Positions 1 through 7,984 of a stretch of DNA of 64,000 bases are shown here, in pieces. A model generated the notes under the pieces. The model saw only the letters and a list, made by a program, of their open reading frames with translations. It was not told the DNA's origin and searched no databases. The stretch comes from Panacagrimonas sp046594215. Lineage in GTDB: Bacteria > Pseudomonadota > Gammaproteobacteria > Nevskiales > Nevskiaceae. The stretch lies in NCBI GenBank assembly GCA_046594215.1, contig JBKJPX010000103.1, forward strand, positions 1 to 64,000, written 5' to 3'. Position 1 is the first letter of the stretch, and each line of letters starts with the position of its first letter. Made by a program: the position numbers and the translations under genes.

Positions 1-1
1 G

Positions 2-241
2 GCGCAGCGCCATGCGGCGCTGGTCGCGATCGTGCGATCAATCGGCCAGGTGTTGCGCGCGCCAATCGTTGCAACGCAGATCGAAAACGCGGTCATGGAA
101 GCGCGCGCGCTGGCTGCGGGCGTCGAATACCTGCAGGGTCGCCACATCGGAGTGGAGCTCACGCCGCAAGAGGTCGAGCACTGGCTCGGCACCAGGAGCC
201 GCGTGGTGCAGGCCGCGAGCGGCGACCGGCCCGCGGGGTGA
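2..241 (+). CDS. C-terminal end of an EAL-like domain protein (partial)
   Basis: The frame is open from the window edge and ends in TGA at 239-241, so only the last 79 residues are visible. The segment containing SIGQVLRAPIVATQIEN and, later, GVEYLQGRHIG matches the end of EAL (cyclic-di-GMP phosphodiesterase) domains, where the usual pattern is AEGVE followed about 17 residues on by QG. Here the catalytic-loop Glu of AEG is replaced (ATQIE), so the domain is probably a non-catalytic c-di-GMP sensor, as in FimX-like proteins; that is inference from a fragment. It lies just upstream of a kinase/receiver/GGDEF-EAL group on the same strand. Everything N-terminal lies outside the window. Confidence 0.6.
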   Translation, partial: AQRHAALVAIVRSIGQVLRAPIVATQIENAVMEARALAAGVEYLQGRHIGVELTPQEVEHWLGTRSRVVQAASGDRPAG

Positions 242-368
242 GCGGGTCGACCTCAATGTGGGGGGGCGCACAGACAGAGCTGCCCGCAAGGGCCAGCTTG
301 CATCGGTCCGCCCGGGCTACGCGGCCGATCAATGCCAGTGTCTACGCAGCCCCCGCCAGGACACCTTC

Positions 369-2330
369 GTGCCACCCCAGCCCGCCGTGCCGTTGCCATC
401 CTCCGCCGACGACCTGTCGCCTGCGGGGGAGCGACGCACCCAGGGCCCGAGTGGTCGGTTGGAAAGCCGCTTTCGCGGCGTGCTGGAGGCCGCCCCCGAC
501 GCGATGGTCGTGGTCGACCAGCACGGCAACATCGTGCTGGTGAACCTGCAGGCCGAGCGAGCGTTCGGGTACCCGCACGATGAGCTCATCGGCCAGGCGA
601 TCACTCATATCGTTCCGAAGGGGTTCGCCGAGCGTCTGATCGAGGACGGCACGCGCAGCGCGGCCGCGGCGCTGGCCCAGCGGATCGGCACCGGCAGCGA
701 GCTATCCGGGCTGCGCAAGGACGGCAGCGCGTTCCCGATCGAGATGATGCTGAGTCCGCTGGCGAATGGAGAAAGCATCCTGGTGGCCGCGGCGATCCGC
801 GACATCAGCGTGCGCAAGGCAGCGGAACGTCAGCTGGCACAAAGTGAGGAGCAGTACCGCCTGCTGCTCGACGGCGTGCAGGACCACGCCATCCTGATGC
901 TCGACCCGCAGGGCACCGTGCTCACCTGGAATTCCGGCGCCCAGCGCATCAAGGGCTACAGCGCCGCGCAGATCATCGGCCACAACTTTGCCTGCTTCTT
1001 TCTCCCCGAGGACATCGCCCGAGGTCGCCCGCAGGAAGTGCTGCGCCTGGCGTCGGCGGCCGGGCGACACGAGGAAGAGGTCATGCGCGTGCGCGGCGAC
1101 GGGTCGCAGTTTCTCGCGCGGGTGACCTTCACCGCGCTGCGCGACGCTGCCGGGACACTGCGTGGGTTCACCGAGTTCAGCCACGACCTGAGCGCGCGGC
1201 AGGCCGGCGAGGCGCGCTATCGCGGGCTGCTGGAAGCGGCCCCGGACGCGATGGTGGTGGTGGACCCAGCCGGCGAGATCGTCCTGCTCAACCGCCGCGC
1301 GGAGAAGCAGTTCGGCTACCGTGCCTGCGAACTCCTCGGACAGCCCGTCACCAACCTACTCCCCGAAGGCTTCGCCGAACGCCTGGTGTCCGACGGCAAG
1401 CGCAGCGCCTCTGAAGCTCTGGCGCAGCAGATCGGCACCGGCATCGAGCTCTCGGGCAGGCGCCGGGACGGCAGCCGCTTCCCGGTGGAGATCATGCTCA
1501 GCCCCCTGCACAGCGCCGAGGGCATCCTGGTAACGGCGGCCATCCGCGACATCAGCGTGCGCAAGAGCGCCGCCGCCGACCTGCTGCGCAAGGTGGAGGA
1601 GCTGGACCACTCCAACCGGGAACTCGCCCGGTTCGCCAGCATGGCCCACACCGCCAACCAGGAACTCGAGGCGTTCGCGTACTCGGTGTCCCACGACCTG
1701 CGCGCGCCTTTGAGAACGCTCGACGGCTTCAGCCTGGTACTGCTGGAAGACTACGGCGACCGGCTGGACGCAGAAGGCAGGGACTCCCTGGTGCGCATCC
1801 GCAAGGCCAGCCAACGCATGGGCCTGCTGATCGACGACATGCTGGCGCTGTCGCAGGTGAGCCGGCACGAGCTCAGGCTGAGCCGCGTCGATCTGAGCGC
1901 GATGGCGTTGTCGATCGTCGAAGAGCTTCAACTCCGCGAGCCGCAGCGCAGCGTGAGTTTCAGCTGCGCACCGGACCTGTTCGCCCTGACCGACTCGCAC
2001 CTGATACGCATCGCACTCATCAACCTGCTGGCGAACGCCTGGAAGTTCACGGGCAAGCGGTCGCACGCACACATCGAATTCGGGACGGTCGATCATCAGG
2101 GCAAGCCAGCCTATGTCGTCCGCGATGACGGCGCGGGCTTCGACATGGCCTATGCCGGCAAGCTGTTCGGCGCCTTCCAGCGCATGCACGGCGCCAAGGA
2201 GTTCGAGGGCACGGGAATCGGCTTGGCCACGGTGCGGCGCGTCATTCTGCGGCTCGGCGGCAAGGTGTGGGCCGAAGCGGCCGTGGAGAAGGGCGCCGCG
2301 TTCTTCTTCGTGCTCGGCGGCAACGGCTGA
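369..2330 (+). CDS. PAS-PAS-PAS sensor histidine kinase
   Basis: About 653 residues. Three PAS domains lie at roughly 35-150, 155-275 and 280-395, then a HisKA dimerisation domain with the phospho-acceptor motif SVSHDLRAP (His442) and a HATPase_c domain with N-box NLLANAWKFT, G1 box DDGAGFD and G2 box GTGIGLATV. The DHp sequence resembles the phytochrome-like kinases (EAFAYSVSHDLRAPLR). No transmembrane segment is visible, so it is probably cytoplasmic. PAS1 and PAS3 are near copies of each other. The frame stays open upstream to position 12, but that stretch overlaps the preceding EAL-like gene and is Arg-rich shadow sequence. The GTG at 369 has an AGGA about 8 nt upstream, so I prefer it; GTG at 258 or 387 is possible. 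A receiver gene follows at once and is the likely phosphorylation partner. Confidence 0.85.
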   Translation: MPPQPAVPLPSSADDLSPAGERRTQGPSGRLESRFRGVLEAAPDAMVVVDQHGNIVLVNLQAERAFGYPHDELIGQAITHIVPKGFAERLIEDGTRSAAAALAQRIGTGSELSGLRKDGSAFPIEMMLSPLANGESILVAAAIRDISVRKAAERQLAQSEEQYRLLLDGVQDHAILMLDPQGTVLTWNSGAQRIKGYSAAQIIGHNFACFFLPEDIARGRPQEVLRLASAAGRHEEEVMRVRGDGSQFLARVTFTALRDAAGTLRGFTEFSHDLSARQAGEARYRGLLEAAPDAMVVVDPAGEIVLLNRRAEKQFGYRACELLGQPVTNLLPEGFAERLVSDGKRSASEALAQQIGTGIELSGRRRDGSRFPVEIMLSPLHSAEGILVTAAIRDISVRKSAAADLLRKVEELDHSNRELARFASMAHTANQELEAFAYSVSHDLRAPLRTLDGFSLVLLEDYGDRLDAEGRDSLVRIRKASQRMGLLIDDMLALSQVSRHELRLSRVDLSAMALSIVEELQLREPQRSVSFSCAPDLFALTDSHLIRIALINLLANAWKFTGKRSHAHIEFGTVDHQGKPAYVVRDDGAGFDMAYAGKLFGAFQRMHGAKEFEGTGIGLATVRRVILRLGGKVWAEAAVEKGAAFFFVLGGNG

Positions 2331-2337
2331 GGTTCTC

Positions 2338-2793
2338 GTGCAAAACATCAATGAACGCGTGATCCTGCTGGTCGAGGACAACGAGGACGACGAAAAGCTG
2401 GCTCTGCGAGCCCTGAAGAAGGCGAAGGTGCTCAACCCGGTGGTGGTGGCGCGCGACGGCCTGGAGGCGCTCGACTACCTGTTCGGCACTGGTACGTACG
2501 CCGGCCGCGACGTTGCACGGCTGCCATCGGTGGTCATGCTCGATTTGAAGCTGCCCAAGTTCGACGGTCTGCAGGTGCTGCGCCGGGTGCGCGGCGACAG
2601 CCGCACGAAGCACGTGCCGGTCGTGGTGCTGACCTCGTCCAAGGAAGAGCAGGACCTGGTGACCAGCTACGACCTGGGCGCCAATAGCTATATCCGCAAG
2701 CCGGTGGACTTCGAGAAGTTCGTCGAGGTGGTCGGGACGCTGGGGTTGTATTGGTTGTTGTGGAATGAACCCGCGCCCGCCCCCCGCTCATAA
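2338..2793 (+). CDS. Single-domain response regulator (Rcp1-like receiver)
   Basis: 151 residues consisting only of a receiver domain. The acidic pocket (VEDNEDDE), the phospho-acceptor Asp69 in MLDLKLP, the TSS of the alpha4 switch region and the conserved Lys in SYIRKPVD are all present. The form VEDNEDDEKLALRALKK is typical of Rcp1/CheY-like receivers paired with phytochrome-type kinases. The GTG start at 2338 is preceded by GAGG, 5 nt away and overlapping the kinase stop, so the two are probably translationally coupled. Its end overlaps the next gene by 29 nt. With no output domain it likely acts by protein contact or relays phosphate onward; the fused receiver of the downstream protein suggests a branched pathway (inference). 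Confidence 0.88.
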   Translation: MQNINERVILLVEDNEDDEKLALRALKKAKVLNPVVVARDGLEALDYLFGTGTYAGRDVARLPSVVMLDLKLPKFDGLQVLRRVRGDSRTKHVPVVVLTSSKEEQDLVTSYDLGANSYIRKPVDFEKFVEVVGTLGLYWLLWNEPAPAPRS

Positions 2794-5700
2794 TCAATCG
2801 GAGAGCACGCACGCGGCTACCGCAGCCGGCATCGCACTGCGCGTGCTGGTGGTGGAGGATTCCGAGGACGACACGCTGCAGATCCTGCGCCTGCTGCAGC
2901 GAGGGCGATATACCGTTGTCCACGAGCGTGTGGAGACGCTGACGGGTTTGCAGACGGCGTTGGCGCGAGGAGCATGGGATCTGGTGCTCTGCGATTTCAC
3001 GGGCCCGGGGTTCAATGGCCTGGCGGCGCTGGCCGTGGTTCGCGCGGCCGATGCGGACGTCCCCGTCATCATCGTGTCCGGCACCATCGGCGAGGAGACG
3101 GCGGTGGCGTTGATGAAGGCAGGGGCCTCGGACTACGTCATGAAAGGCAATCTCGCGCGGCTGGTGCCAGCGGTCCGCCGCGAAGTGCGCGAAGCGGAGA
3201 GCCGCCACCAGCGCCGGCGTGCTGAGGAGGCTTTGCGCACCAGCGAGGCGGAATTCCATACGCTGGCCGAGGCGGTACCGCAGATCGTGTGGATCACGCG
3301 CCCTAACGGGCGGCCGACATACTTGAACCACCACTGGATGGATTACACCGGCCTGTCGCTCGAGAAAAGCCTGGGAATTGCCTGGATAAGGCGCCTCCAC
3401 CCGGATGAGCAGCAGCTGGCACGCGCTGCATGGAAGCAAGCCGTGGCGACCGCCAGTACCTACGTCGTGGAAGGCCGCTTGCGCCGTGCGGATGGGATCT
3501 ACCGCTGGTGGCTGATCCGCGGCGTCCCTCGCATCGACGCCGCCGGCAATATTCTCAAGTGGTTCGGCACCTGCACCGACATTCATGACCTGAAGCTGGC
3601 AGCCCTGGAGATCGCAAATGCCAACAGTGCGCTGACCGAGAGTCAGCGGCGCTTCACCGACATGCTGGACAACGTCGACCTGGTTGCGGTGATGCTGAGC
3701 CAGGATGATCGGATCACCTATTGCAATGACTTCCTTCTGCGGGCGACGGGGTGGAGTCGCGAAGATGTACTCGGCGGCAACTGGTCCGATCTGTTCCTGC
3801 CGGCCGAGCGGTCCGACGTGCGCGAGTCCGCGGCGGCGCTGCACGCCGGGGCCCACGCAGCGCGGCACGATGAGCGTGCCATCGTGACGCGATCCGGTCA
3901 GCAGCGGATGATCCTGTGGAACAACTCGCTGCTGCGTTCACCATCCGGCGCGGTGATCGGCTCTGCGCACATCGGCGAGGACGTCACCCAGCGTCGGGAT
4001 GCCGAGGCCCGGGTGGCTTACCTCAACCGTGTCTACGCACTGCTCAGCGGCATCAACACGCTGATCGTCCGCGCCGCCAACCCCGACGATCTGTACCGCG
4101 ACGCCTGCCGGGTGGCGGTTGAGAAGGGCGGCTTCCACATGGCCCTCATCTGCATCGCCGACCCGGTGGCTTCTACTCTGGTTCCGGTGGCGTCCGCAGG
4201 CAAGGACGCGGAGTTGCTGGCGGCGATCACCCGCGTCCTGGTCTCGAAGCAGGATGCGCGGGACAGCATGCTCGTGCGCGCATTCCGCGAGAACAAGACC
4301 GTGGTAGCCAATGACTCGCAGCGTGATCCGCAGCTGCTGCTAGGCCGGCGCTATACCGAGTCCGGTGTGCGCTCGGTCGCCGTCCTGCCGCTGGCCGTTG
4401 CGGGCACGCCAATTGGCGTGTTCGCGCTCTACGCGGACGAACTGTCCTTCTTTCACGACGAGGAATTGCGACTGCTCGTGGAGCTGGCCGACGACGTCAG
4501 CTTTGCCGTCGACCACATCGGCAAGCGCCAGCGCCTGGACTATCTCGCCAACCACGACGACGTTACCGGGCTCGCCAACCGCCCGCTGTTCCTGGATCGG
4601 CTTGCGCAGGCTCTGACCATGAGCGCGCAGGTCGATGGCAGGGCGGCCGTCATCGTGACGGACCTGCGTAACTTCCGGTCGGCCAATGATTCCCTGGGCT
4701 GGAGCGGAGGGAATGAATTGCTGAAGCAAGTTGCCGACCGGCTGGTGAACGCGGCGGGAGGGGCGACCCGCGTCGCGCGGATCACCGCGGACCATTTCGC
4801 GATCATGGCCACCCACACCGGAGACGCCCAGCAGGTCGGCCGCTTCCTCGAGCAGCTGCTGCATGACGTGTTCGTGTTGCCGTACTGGATCGGGGGGACG
4901 GAGCTCAAGGTGGCGACACGCTGCGGTGTCGCTCTGTTTCCGGCCGATGGCGCCGATGCCGAGACGCTGCTGCGCAACGCCAAGCTAGCGTTGCAGCGGG
5001 CCAAGAAATCAGGCGAGCTGTACACGTTCTATGCGCGGGAGATGACGGACCGGGTCGCCGGCAACCTTGCCTTGGAGAGCCGTCTGCGTCACGCACTGGA
5101 GCGCGGTGAGTTTGTCCTCTACTACCAGCCCAAGGTCGACGTCGGCAAGCGCGGCATCGTCGGCGTTGAGGCGCTGATCCGCTGGCTGAGCCCGGAGCGG
5201 GGGTTGGTGCCACCTCTTGAGTTCATCCCGCTGATGGAAGAGAGCGGCCTGATCCTGGAGGTCGGCGCCTGGGCCCTGGCCCAGGCCGCTGGCGACCATC
5301 GCAAATGGACCGAACTGGGCCTTCGAGCGCCGCGGGTGGCGGTGAACGTCTCGCAGGCGCAGGTGCGCCAGCGAGACTTCGTCGACGTGGTGAACAGCGC
5401 CATCGCGGGCGGCGTGACCCCGACCGGGATCGATCTCGAGATCACCGAGAGCCTGCTGATGGACGACATCAACGGCACCATCGACAAGCTCAAGGCCCTG
5501 CGCACCCTGGGTATTCGGATCGCCATCGACGACTTTGGTACCGGCTATTCGTCACTGGCTGTTGTTAGCCGACTGCCGCTGGAGACGCTGAAGATCGACC
5601 GCAGCTTCATCATCACCATGCTCGAGCATCCGGACCGCATGTCCCTGGTGCAGACCATCATCTCGCTGGCGCACTCGCTGCGACTGAACGTTGTGGCCGA

Positions 5701-5860
5701 GGGCGTCGACTCCGAGGATCAGGCGAAAATCCTGCGCCTGCTGCGCTGCGACGAAATGCAGGGGTTTCTCTTCGGCAAGGCTGTGCCCTTCAATGAGATG
5801 ACCCTGCTTCTAGGAAATGACCAGGGCAAGCCCGTCGCGGCGGCGCCAATAGCCTGTTAG
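2765..5860 (+). CDS. REC-PAS-PAS-GAF-GGDEF-EAL protein, probable c-di-GMP phosphodiesterase
   Basis: 1031 residues. An N-terminal receiver (25-140, Asp77 in LCDFTG) is followed by two PAS domains (about 160-275 and 290-415), a GAF domain (about 425-580), a GGDEF domain (600-760) and an EAL domain (780-1020). The GGDEF signature is degenerate: the motif reads RITADHF instead of GGDEF, and the substrate loop reads DLRNFRSAND. Cyclase activity is therefore unlikely. The EAL half keeps the catalytic set: EALIRW (Glu802), NVSQ, ITES, DDFGTGYSS, LKIDRSF, AEGV and QGF. The predicted role is c-di-GMP hydrolysis gated by phosphorylation and by PAS/GAF ligands. The ATG lies inside the preceding receiver gene (29-nt overlap), so the three genes form one operon. 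Confidence 0.88.
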   Translation: MNPRPPPAHNQSESTHAATAAGIALRVLVVEDSEDDTLQILRLLQRGRYTVVHERVETLTGLQTALARGAWDLVLCDFTGPGFNGLAALAVVRAADADVPVIIVSGTIGEETAVALMKAGASDYVMKGNLARLVPAVRREVREAESRHQRRRAEEALRTSEAEFHTLAEAVPQIVWITRPNGRPTYLNHHWMDYTGLSLEKSLGIAWIRRLHPDEQQLARAAWKQAVATASTYVVEGRLRRADGIYRWWLIRGVPRIDAAGNILKWFGTCTDIHDLKLAALEIANANSALTESQRRFTDMLDNVDLVAVMLSQDDRITYCNDFLLRATGWSREDVLGGNWSDLFLPAERSDVRESAAALHAGAHAARHDERAIVTRSGQQRMILWNNSLLRSPSGAVIGSAHIGEDVTQRRDAEARVAYLNRVYALLSGINTLIVRAANPDDLYRDACRVAVEKGGFHMALICIADPVASTLVPVASAGKDAELLAAITRVLVSKQDARDSMLVRAFRENKTVVANDSQRDPQLLLGRRYTESGVRSVAVLPLAVAGTPIGVFALYADELSFFHDEELRLLVELADDVSFAVDHIGKRQRLDYLANHDDVTGLANRPLFLDRLAQALTMSAQVDGRAAVIVTDLRNFRSANDSLGWSGGNELLKQVADRLVNAAGGATRVARITADHFAIMATHTGDAQQVGRFLEQLLHDVFVLPYWIGGTELKVATRCGVALFPADGADAETLLRNAKLALQRAKKSGELYTFYAREMTDRVAGNLALESRLRHALERGEFVLYYQPKVDVGKRGIVGVEALIRWLSPERGLVPPLEFIPLMEESGLILEVGAWALAQAAGDHRKWTELGLRAPRVAVNVSQAQVRQRDFVDVVNSAIAGGVTPTGIDLEITESLLMDDINGTIDKLKALRTLGIRIAIDDFGTGYSSLAVVSRLPLETLKIDRSFIITMLEHPDRMSLVQTIISLAHSLRLNVVAEGVDSEDQAKILRLLRCDEMQGFLFGKAVPFNEMTLLLGNDQGKPVAAAPIAC

Positions 5861-6120
5861 GCGAGCCGAATGCCGAGCGTCGATAGAGTCCCCTTTGATC
5901 GGAGAACCATGATCGGACGCCGGAATGGTCAGCAATCAAACTCGACCCGGTAGCGGCGGTCCACGGCAACTTTGATCTGGGGCGATCATGACGTTGTCGG
6001 CGCCGCGGCTCGCAGCAAGCGCGCACGCTAAAGAGCAAGGTCTGATCTAACGCCAATCAGGAATCCTGCGGCGACCGTTTTTATCCCCGAGCTCCGTCGG
6101 CATGCCTCCAGACGGGTGAC
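5861..6120. other. Intergenic region without recognisable gene
   Basis: Between the GGDEF-EAL gene and the toxin-antitoxin pair I see no coding sequence with family-like composition, no tRNA and no clear terminator. The open frame on the minus strand here has no recognisable domain. Base composition is slightly less GC-rich than in the flanking genes. Confidence 0.4.
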
Positions 6121-6140
6121 TAACATCACCTGTTATGTTG
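6121..6140. promoter_or_regulatory. Candidate operator of the toxin-antitoxin operon
   Basis: The arms AACAT (6122-6126) and ATGTT (6135-6139) form a short inverted repeat centred about 20 nt before the antitoxin start, overlapping a TATGTT that could serve as a -10 box. VapB-type ribbon-helix-helix antitoxins usually autorepress from palindromes placed like this. The match is short and could be chance. Confidence 0.35.
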
Positions 6141-6150
6141 AAATGACCGC

Positions 6151-6393
6151 ATGAACTTCAGCGTGCATTTCGATGCGCAGACCATCGCCCGGCTCAGCGC
6201 AGCAGTGGAGCGGGTGGGACTGACGCGCAACCGCATCATCGTCAAGGCCGTTCAGGAGTGGCTGGTGAAGAACGAGGCCGAGGAATGGCCCGAGGACTTG
6301 CGCGATCACTGGCGCAACCCGGCGCCGGAACTGGGCGCTGGCCCGGTCGAGTTCGAACCCTGGCGTCCGGCGCAGGATCTAGGCTCGAGATGA
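6151..6393 (+). CDS. Ribbon-helix-helix antitoxin (VapB/CopG type)
   Basis: 80 residues. The N-terminal half (FSVHFDAQTIARLSAAVE, then TRNRIIVKAVQEWL) is a classic ribbon-helix-helix fold: one beta strand followed by two helices, as in CopG/MetJ/Arc antitoxins. The acidic, Trp- and Pro-rich tail (EEWPEDLRDHWRNP) is the region that normally wraps round the toxin. The stop codon overlaps the toxin start as ATGA (6390-6393), the usual coupled arrangement for these pairs. It likely neutralises the PIN protein encoded next and represses its own promoter. Confidence 0.8.
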   Translation: MNFSVHFDAQTIARLSAAVERVGLTRNRIIVKAVQEWLVKNEAEEWPEDLRDHWRNPAPELGAGPVEFEPWRPAQDLGSR

Positions 6394-6800
6394 AGTATCT
6401 GCTGGACGCCGGCACCCTGTCGGCCGCTCTGCGCGGGCGACTGCCTGTCGTGCTCAAGCTGGCCGAGTTGGGGCCGGGCGAGATCGCCATGTCCGTGCTC
6501 AGCCGCATGCAGGTGGAGATCGGCCTGCGTACGCAGCCGCGCGCGCAGGCCCGTTATGCCCGCCTGCTGCGCACGATGGCCGAGACGGTCCGTACCCTCG
6601 AGTTCGGCGAGGCCGAGGCCCAGCAGGCGGCAACTCTGGGGGCCTACCTCGAGTCCGGCGGCGAGCGGATAGGGCCCATGGAACTGATGCTGGCGGCGCA
6701 GGCGATGACCCACCGGTACACGCTGGTTGCGGAGGACCTGGCCCCCTACCGGATGGTCAACGGTCTCAACGTGGAGAACTGGATCGGCAAGACGCCCTGA
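6390..6800 (+). CDS. vapC: PIN-domain toxin (VapC-like ribonuclease)
   Basis: 136 residues, normal for VapC. The first strand MKYLLDAGTLSAAL supplies the conserved Asp6; MQVEIGL supplies Glu43; the C-terminal part (IGPMELMLAAQA, then TLVAEDL and GLNVENW) matches the VapC pattern GPxDxxIAAxA...TLVTxN...GLxxENW. The third acidic position is Glu98 rather than Asp, and the usual Asn-Thr after the first Asp is Gly-Thr, so activity may be altered. PIN toxins cleave RNA, commonly tRNA or rRNA, using two Mg/Mn ions. The frame is open further upstream (to 6258), but that region is the antitoxin gene in another frame; ATG 6390 gives the correct PIN start. Confidence 0.82.
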   Translation: MKYLLDAGTLSAALRGRLPVVLKLAELGPGEIAMSVLSRMQVEIGLRTQPRAQARYARLLRTMAETVRTLEFGEAEAQQAATLGAYLESGGERIGPMELMLAAQAMTHRYTLVAEDLAPYRMVNGLNVENWIGKTP

Positions 6801-6810
6801 TCCAGATAGA

Positions 6811-6836
6811 AGTGACTTTAAATATATTTATAAGGA
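6811..6836 (+). promoter_or_regulatory. AT-rich leader / probable promoter and RBS of serC
   Basis: A short AT-rich island (TGACTTTAAATATATTTA) stands out in GC-rich surroundings, starting about 12 nt after the toxin stop. AAGGA at 6832-6836 lies 7 nt before the serC ATG and is a good ribosome binding site. The -10/-35 assignment is not certain. Confidence 0.4.
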
Positions 6837-6843
6837 TATTGAT

Positions 6844-7926
6844 ATGAAAAGAATTACTAATTTCAGCGCTGGCCCGGCGACCCTGCCCCTGACAGTGCTC
6901 CAGCAGGTCCAGGAAGAGCTGCTCGACTGGCGGGGCTGCGGCATGTCGGTGATGGAAATGTCCCATCGCGACAAGGAATTCACGAGCATTGCTGCGGAGG
7001 CCGAAAAGGACCTGCGCGAGATCGCTGGCATCCCCGGCAATTACAAGGTGCTGTTCATGCAGGGCGGCGCCACCGCGCAGTTCTCCCTGATTCCGCTGAA
7101 CCTGCTGCGCGGCAAGGCCGGCGCGGACTACGTACTCACGGGCGACTGGGGCAAGAAGGCCGCCAAGGAATGCGGGAAGTACGGCAAGGCCAGTGTCGCG
7201 GCCTCGGCAGAAGCCGACAAGTTCACGAAGATCCCGGACCGGTCGACGTGGAAGCTCGACCCCGACGCGGCCTACGTGCACATCACAACGAACGAGACCA
7301 TCCACGGCGTGCAGTTCCAGGACATGCCGGATACCGGTGGCGTGCCGCTGGTGGCCGACATGTCCTCGGACATCCTGTCGCGTCCGATCGATGTCTCGAA
7401 GTTCGGTCTCATCTATGGCGGCGCGCAGAAAAACATCGGCCCGGCGGGCGTGACGATCGTGATCGTGCGCGAGGACCTGATCGGGCAGGCTGCGGCGATC
7501 ACGCCGGGCGTGTTCGACTACAAGTCGGTGGCCGACAACGAGTCGATGCTCAACACGCCGGCCTGCTTTTCCTGGTACGTGTCAGGCCTGGTCTTCAAGT
7601 GGATCAAGAACGAGGGTGGCCTGGCCGCGATCGGTGCGCGCAACCAGCGCAAGTCCTCGCTGCTCTACGACTACATCGACGGGCAGGACTTCTACAAGAA
7701 CCCGGTGGCGAAGAAGGACCGTTCGTGGATGAACGTGCCTTTCACGCTGCCCAACCCGGACCTCGACGCCGACTTCCTCAAAGGCGCCAAGGCGGCGGCC
7801 CTGAACGGCCTGAAGGGACATCGCGCTGTCGGCGGCATGCGTGCCTCGCTCTACAACGCGATGACGGAATCGGGCACGGCCGCGCTCGTCGAGTACATGA
7901 AGGAATTCGTGCGCACACGCGGCTGA
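6844..7926 (+). CDS. serC: Phosphoserine aminotransferase
   Basis: 360 residues, normal for SerC. It converts 3-phosphohydroxypyruvate plus glutamate to phosphoserine, and also acts in pyridoxal-phosphate synthesis; PLP enzyme, cytoplasmic. The start MKRITNFSAGPATLP and the motifs GCGMSVMEMSHR, MQGGATAQF and YGGAQKNIGPAG are diagnostic; Lys196 is the PLP lysine. The frame is open further upstream, but ATG 6844 with AAGGA 7 nt before it fits the family N-terminus. It opens the serC-serA-pheA-hisC-tyrA-aroA run; in many gammaproteobacteria gyrA precedes serC, whereas here a toxin-antitoxin pair does. Confidence 0.96.
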   Translation: MKRITNFSAGPATLPLTVLQQVQEELLDWRGCGMSVMEMSHRDKEFTSIAAEAEKDLREIAGIPGNYKVLFMQGGATAQFSLIPLNLLRGKAGADYVLTGDWGKKAAKECGKYGKASVAASAEADKFTKIPDRSTWKLDPDAAYVHITTNETIHGVQFQDMPDTGGVPLVADMSSDILSRPIDVSKFGLIYGGAQKNIGPAGVTIVIVREDLIGQAAAITPGVFDYKSVADNESMLNTPACFSWYVSGLVFKWIKNEGGLAAIGARNQRKSSLLYDYIDGQDFYKNPVAKKDRSWMNVPFTLPNPDLDADFLKGAKAAALNGLKGHRAVGGMRASLYNAMTESGTAALVEYMKEFVRTRG

Positions 7927-7984
7927 AGGCCGCGCGCGAAGATTTCCACGGTCCTTCCTCTCCAATTCCCGGCGTCCTCTTCCC

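Noticed and set aside
12..368. N-terminal extension of the histidine kinase frame
   Set aside because: It overlaps the EAL-like gene in another frame and is Arg/Ser/Cys-rich, with no domain; a start at 369 is better supported.
6258..6389. Upstream extension of the PIN toxin frame
   Set aside because: It lies within the antitoxin gene in another frame; the PIN fold begins at MKYLLD (6390).
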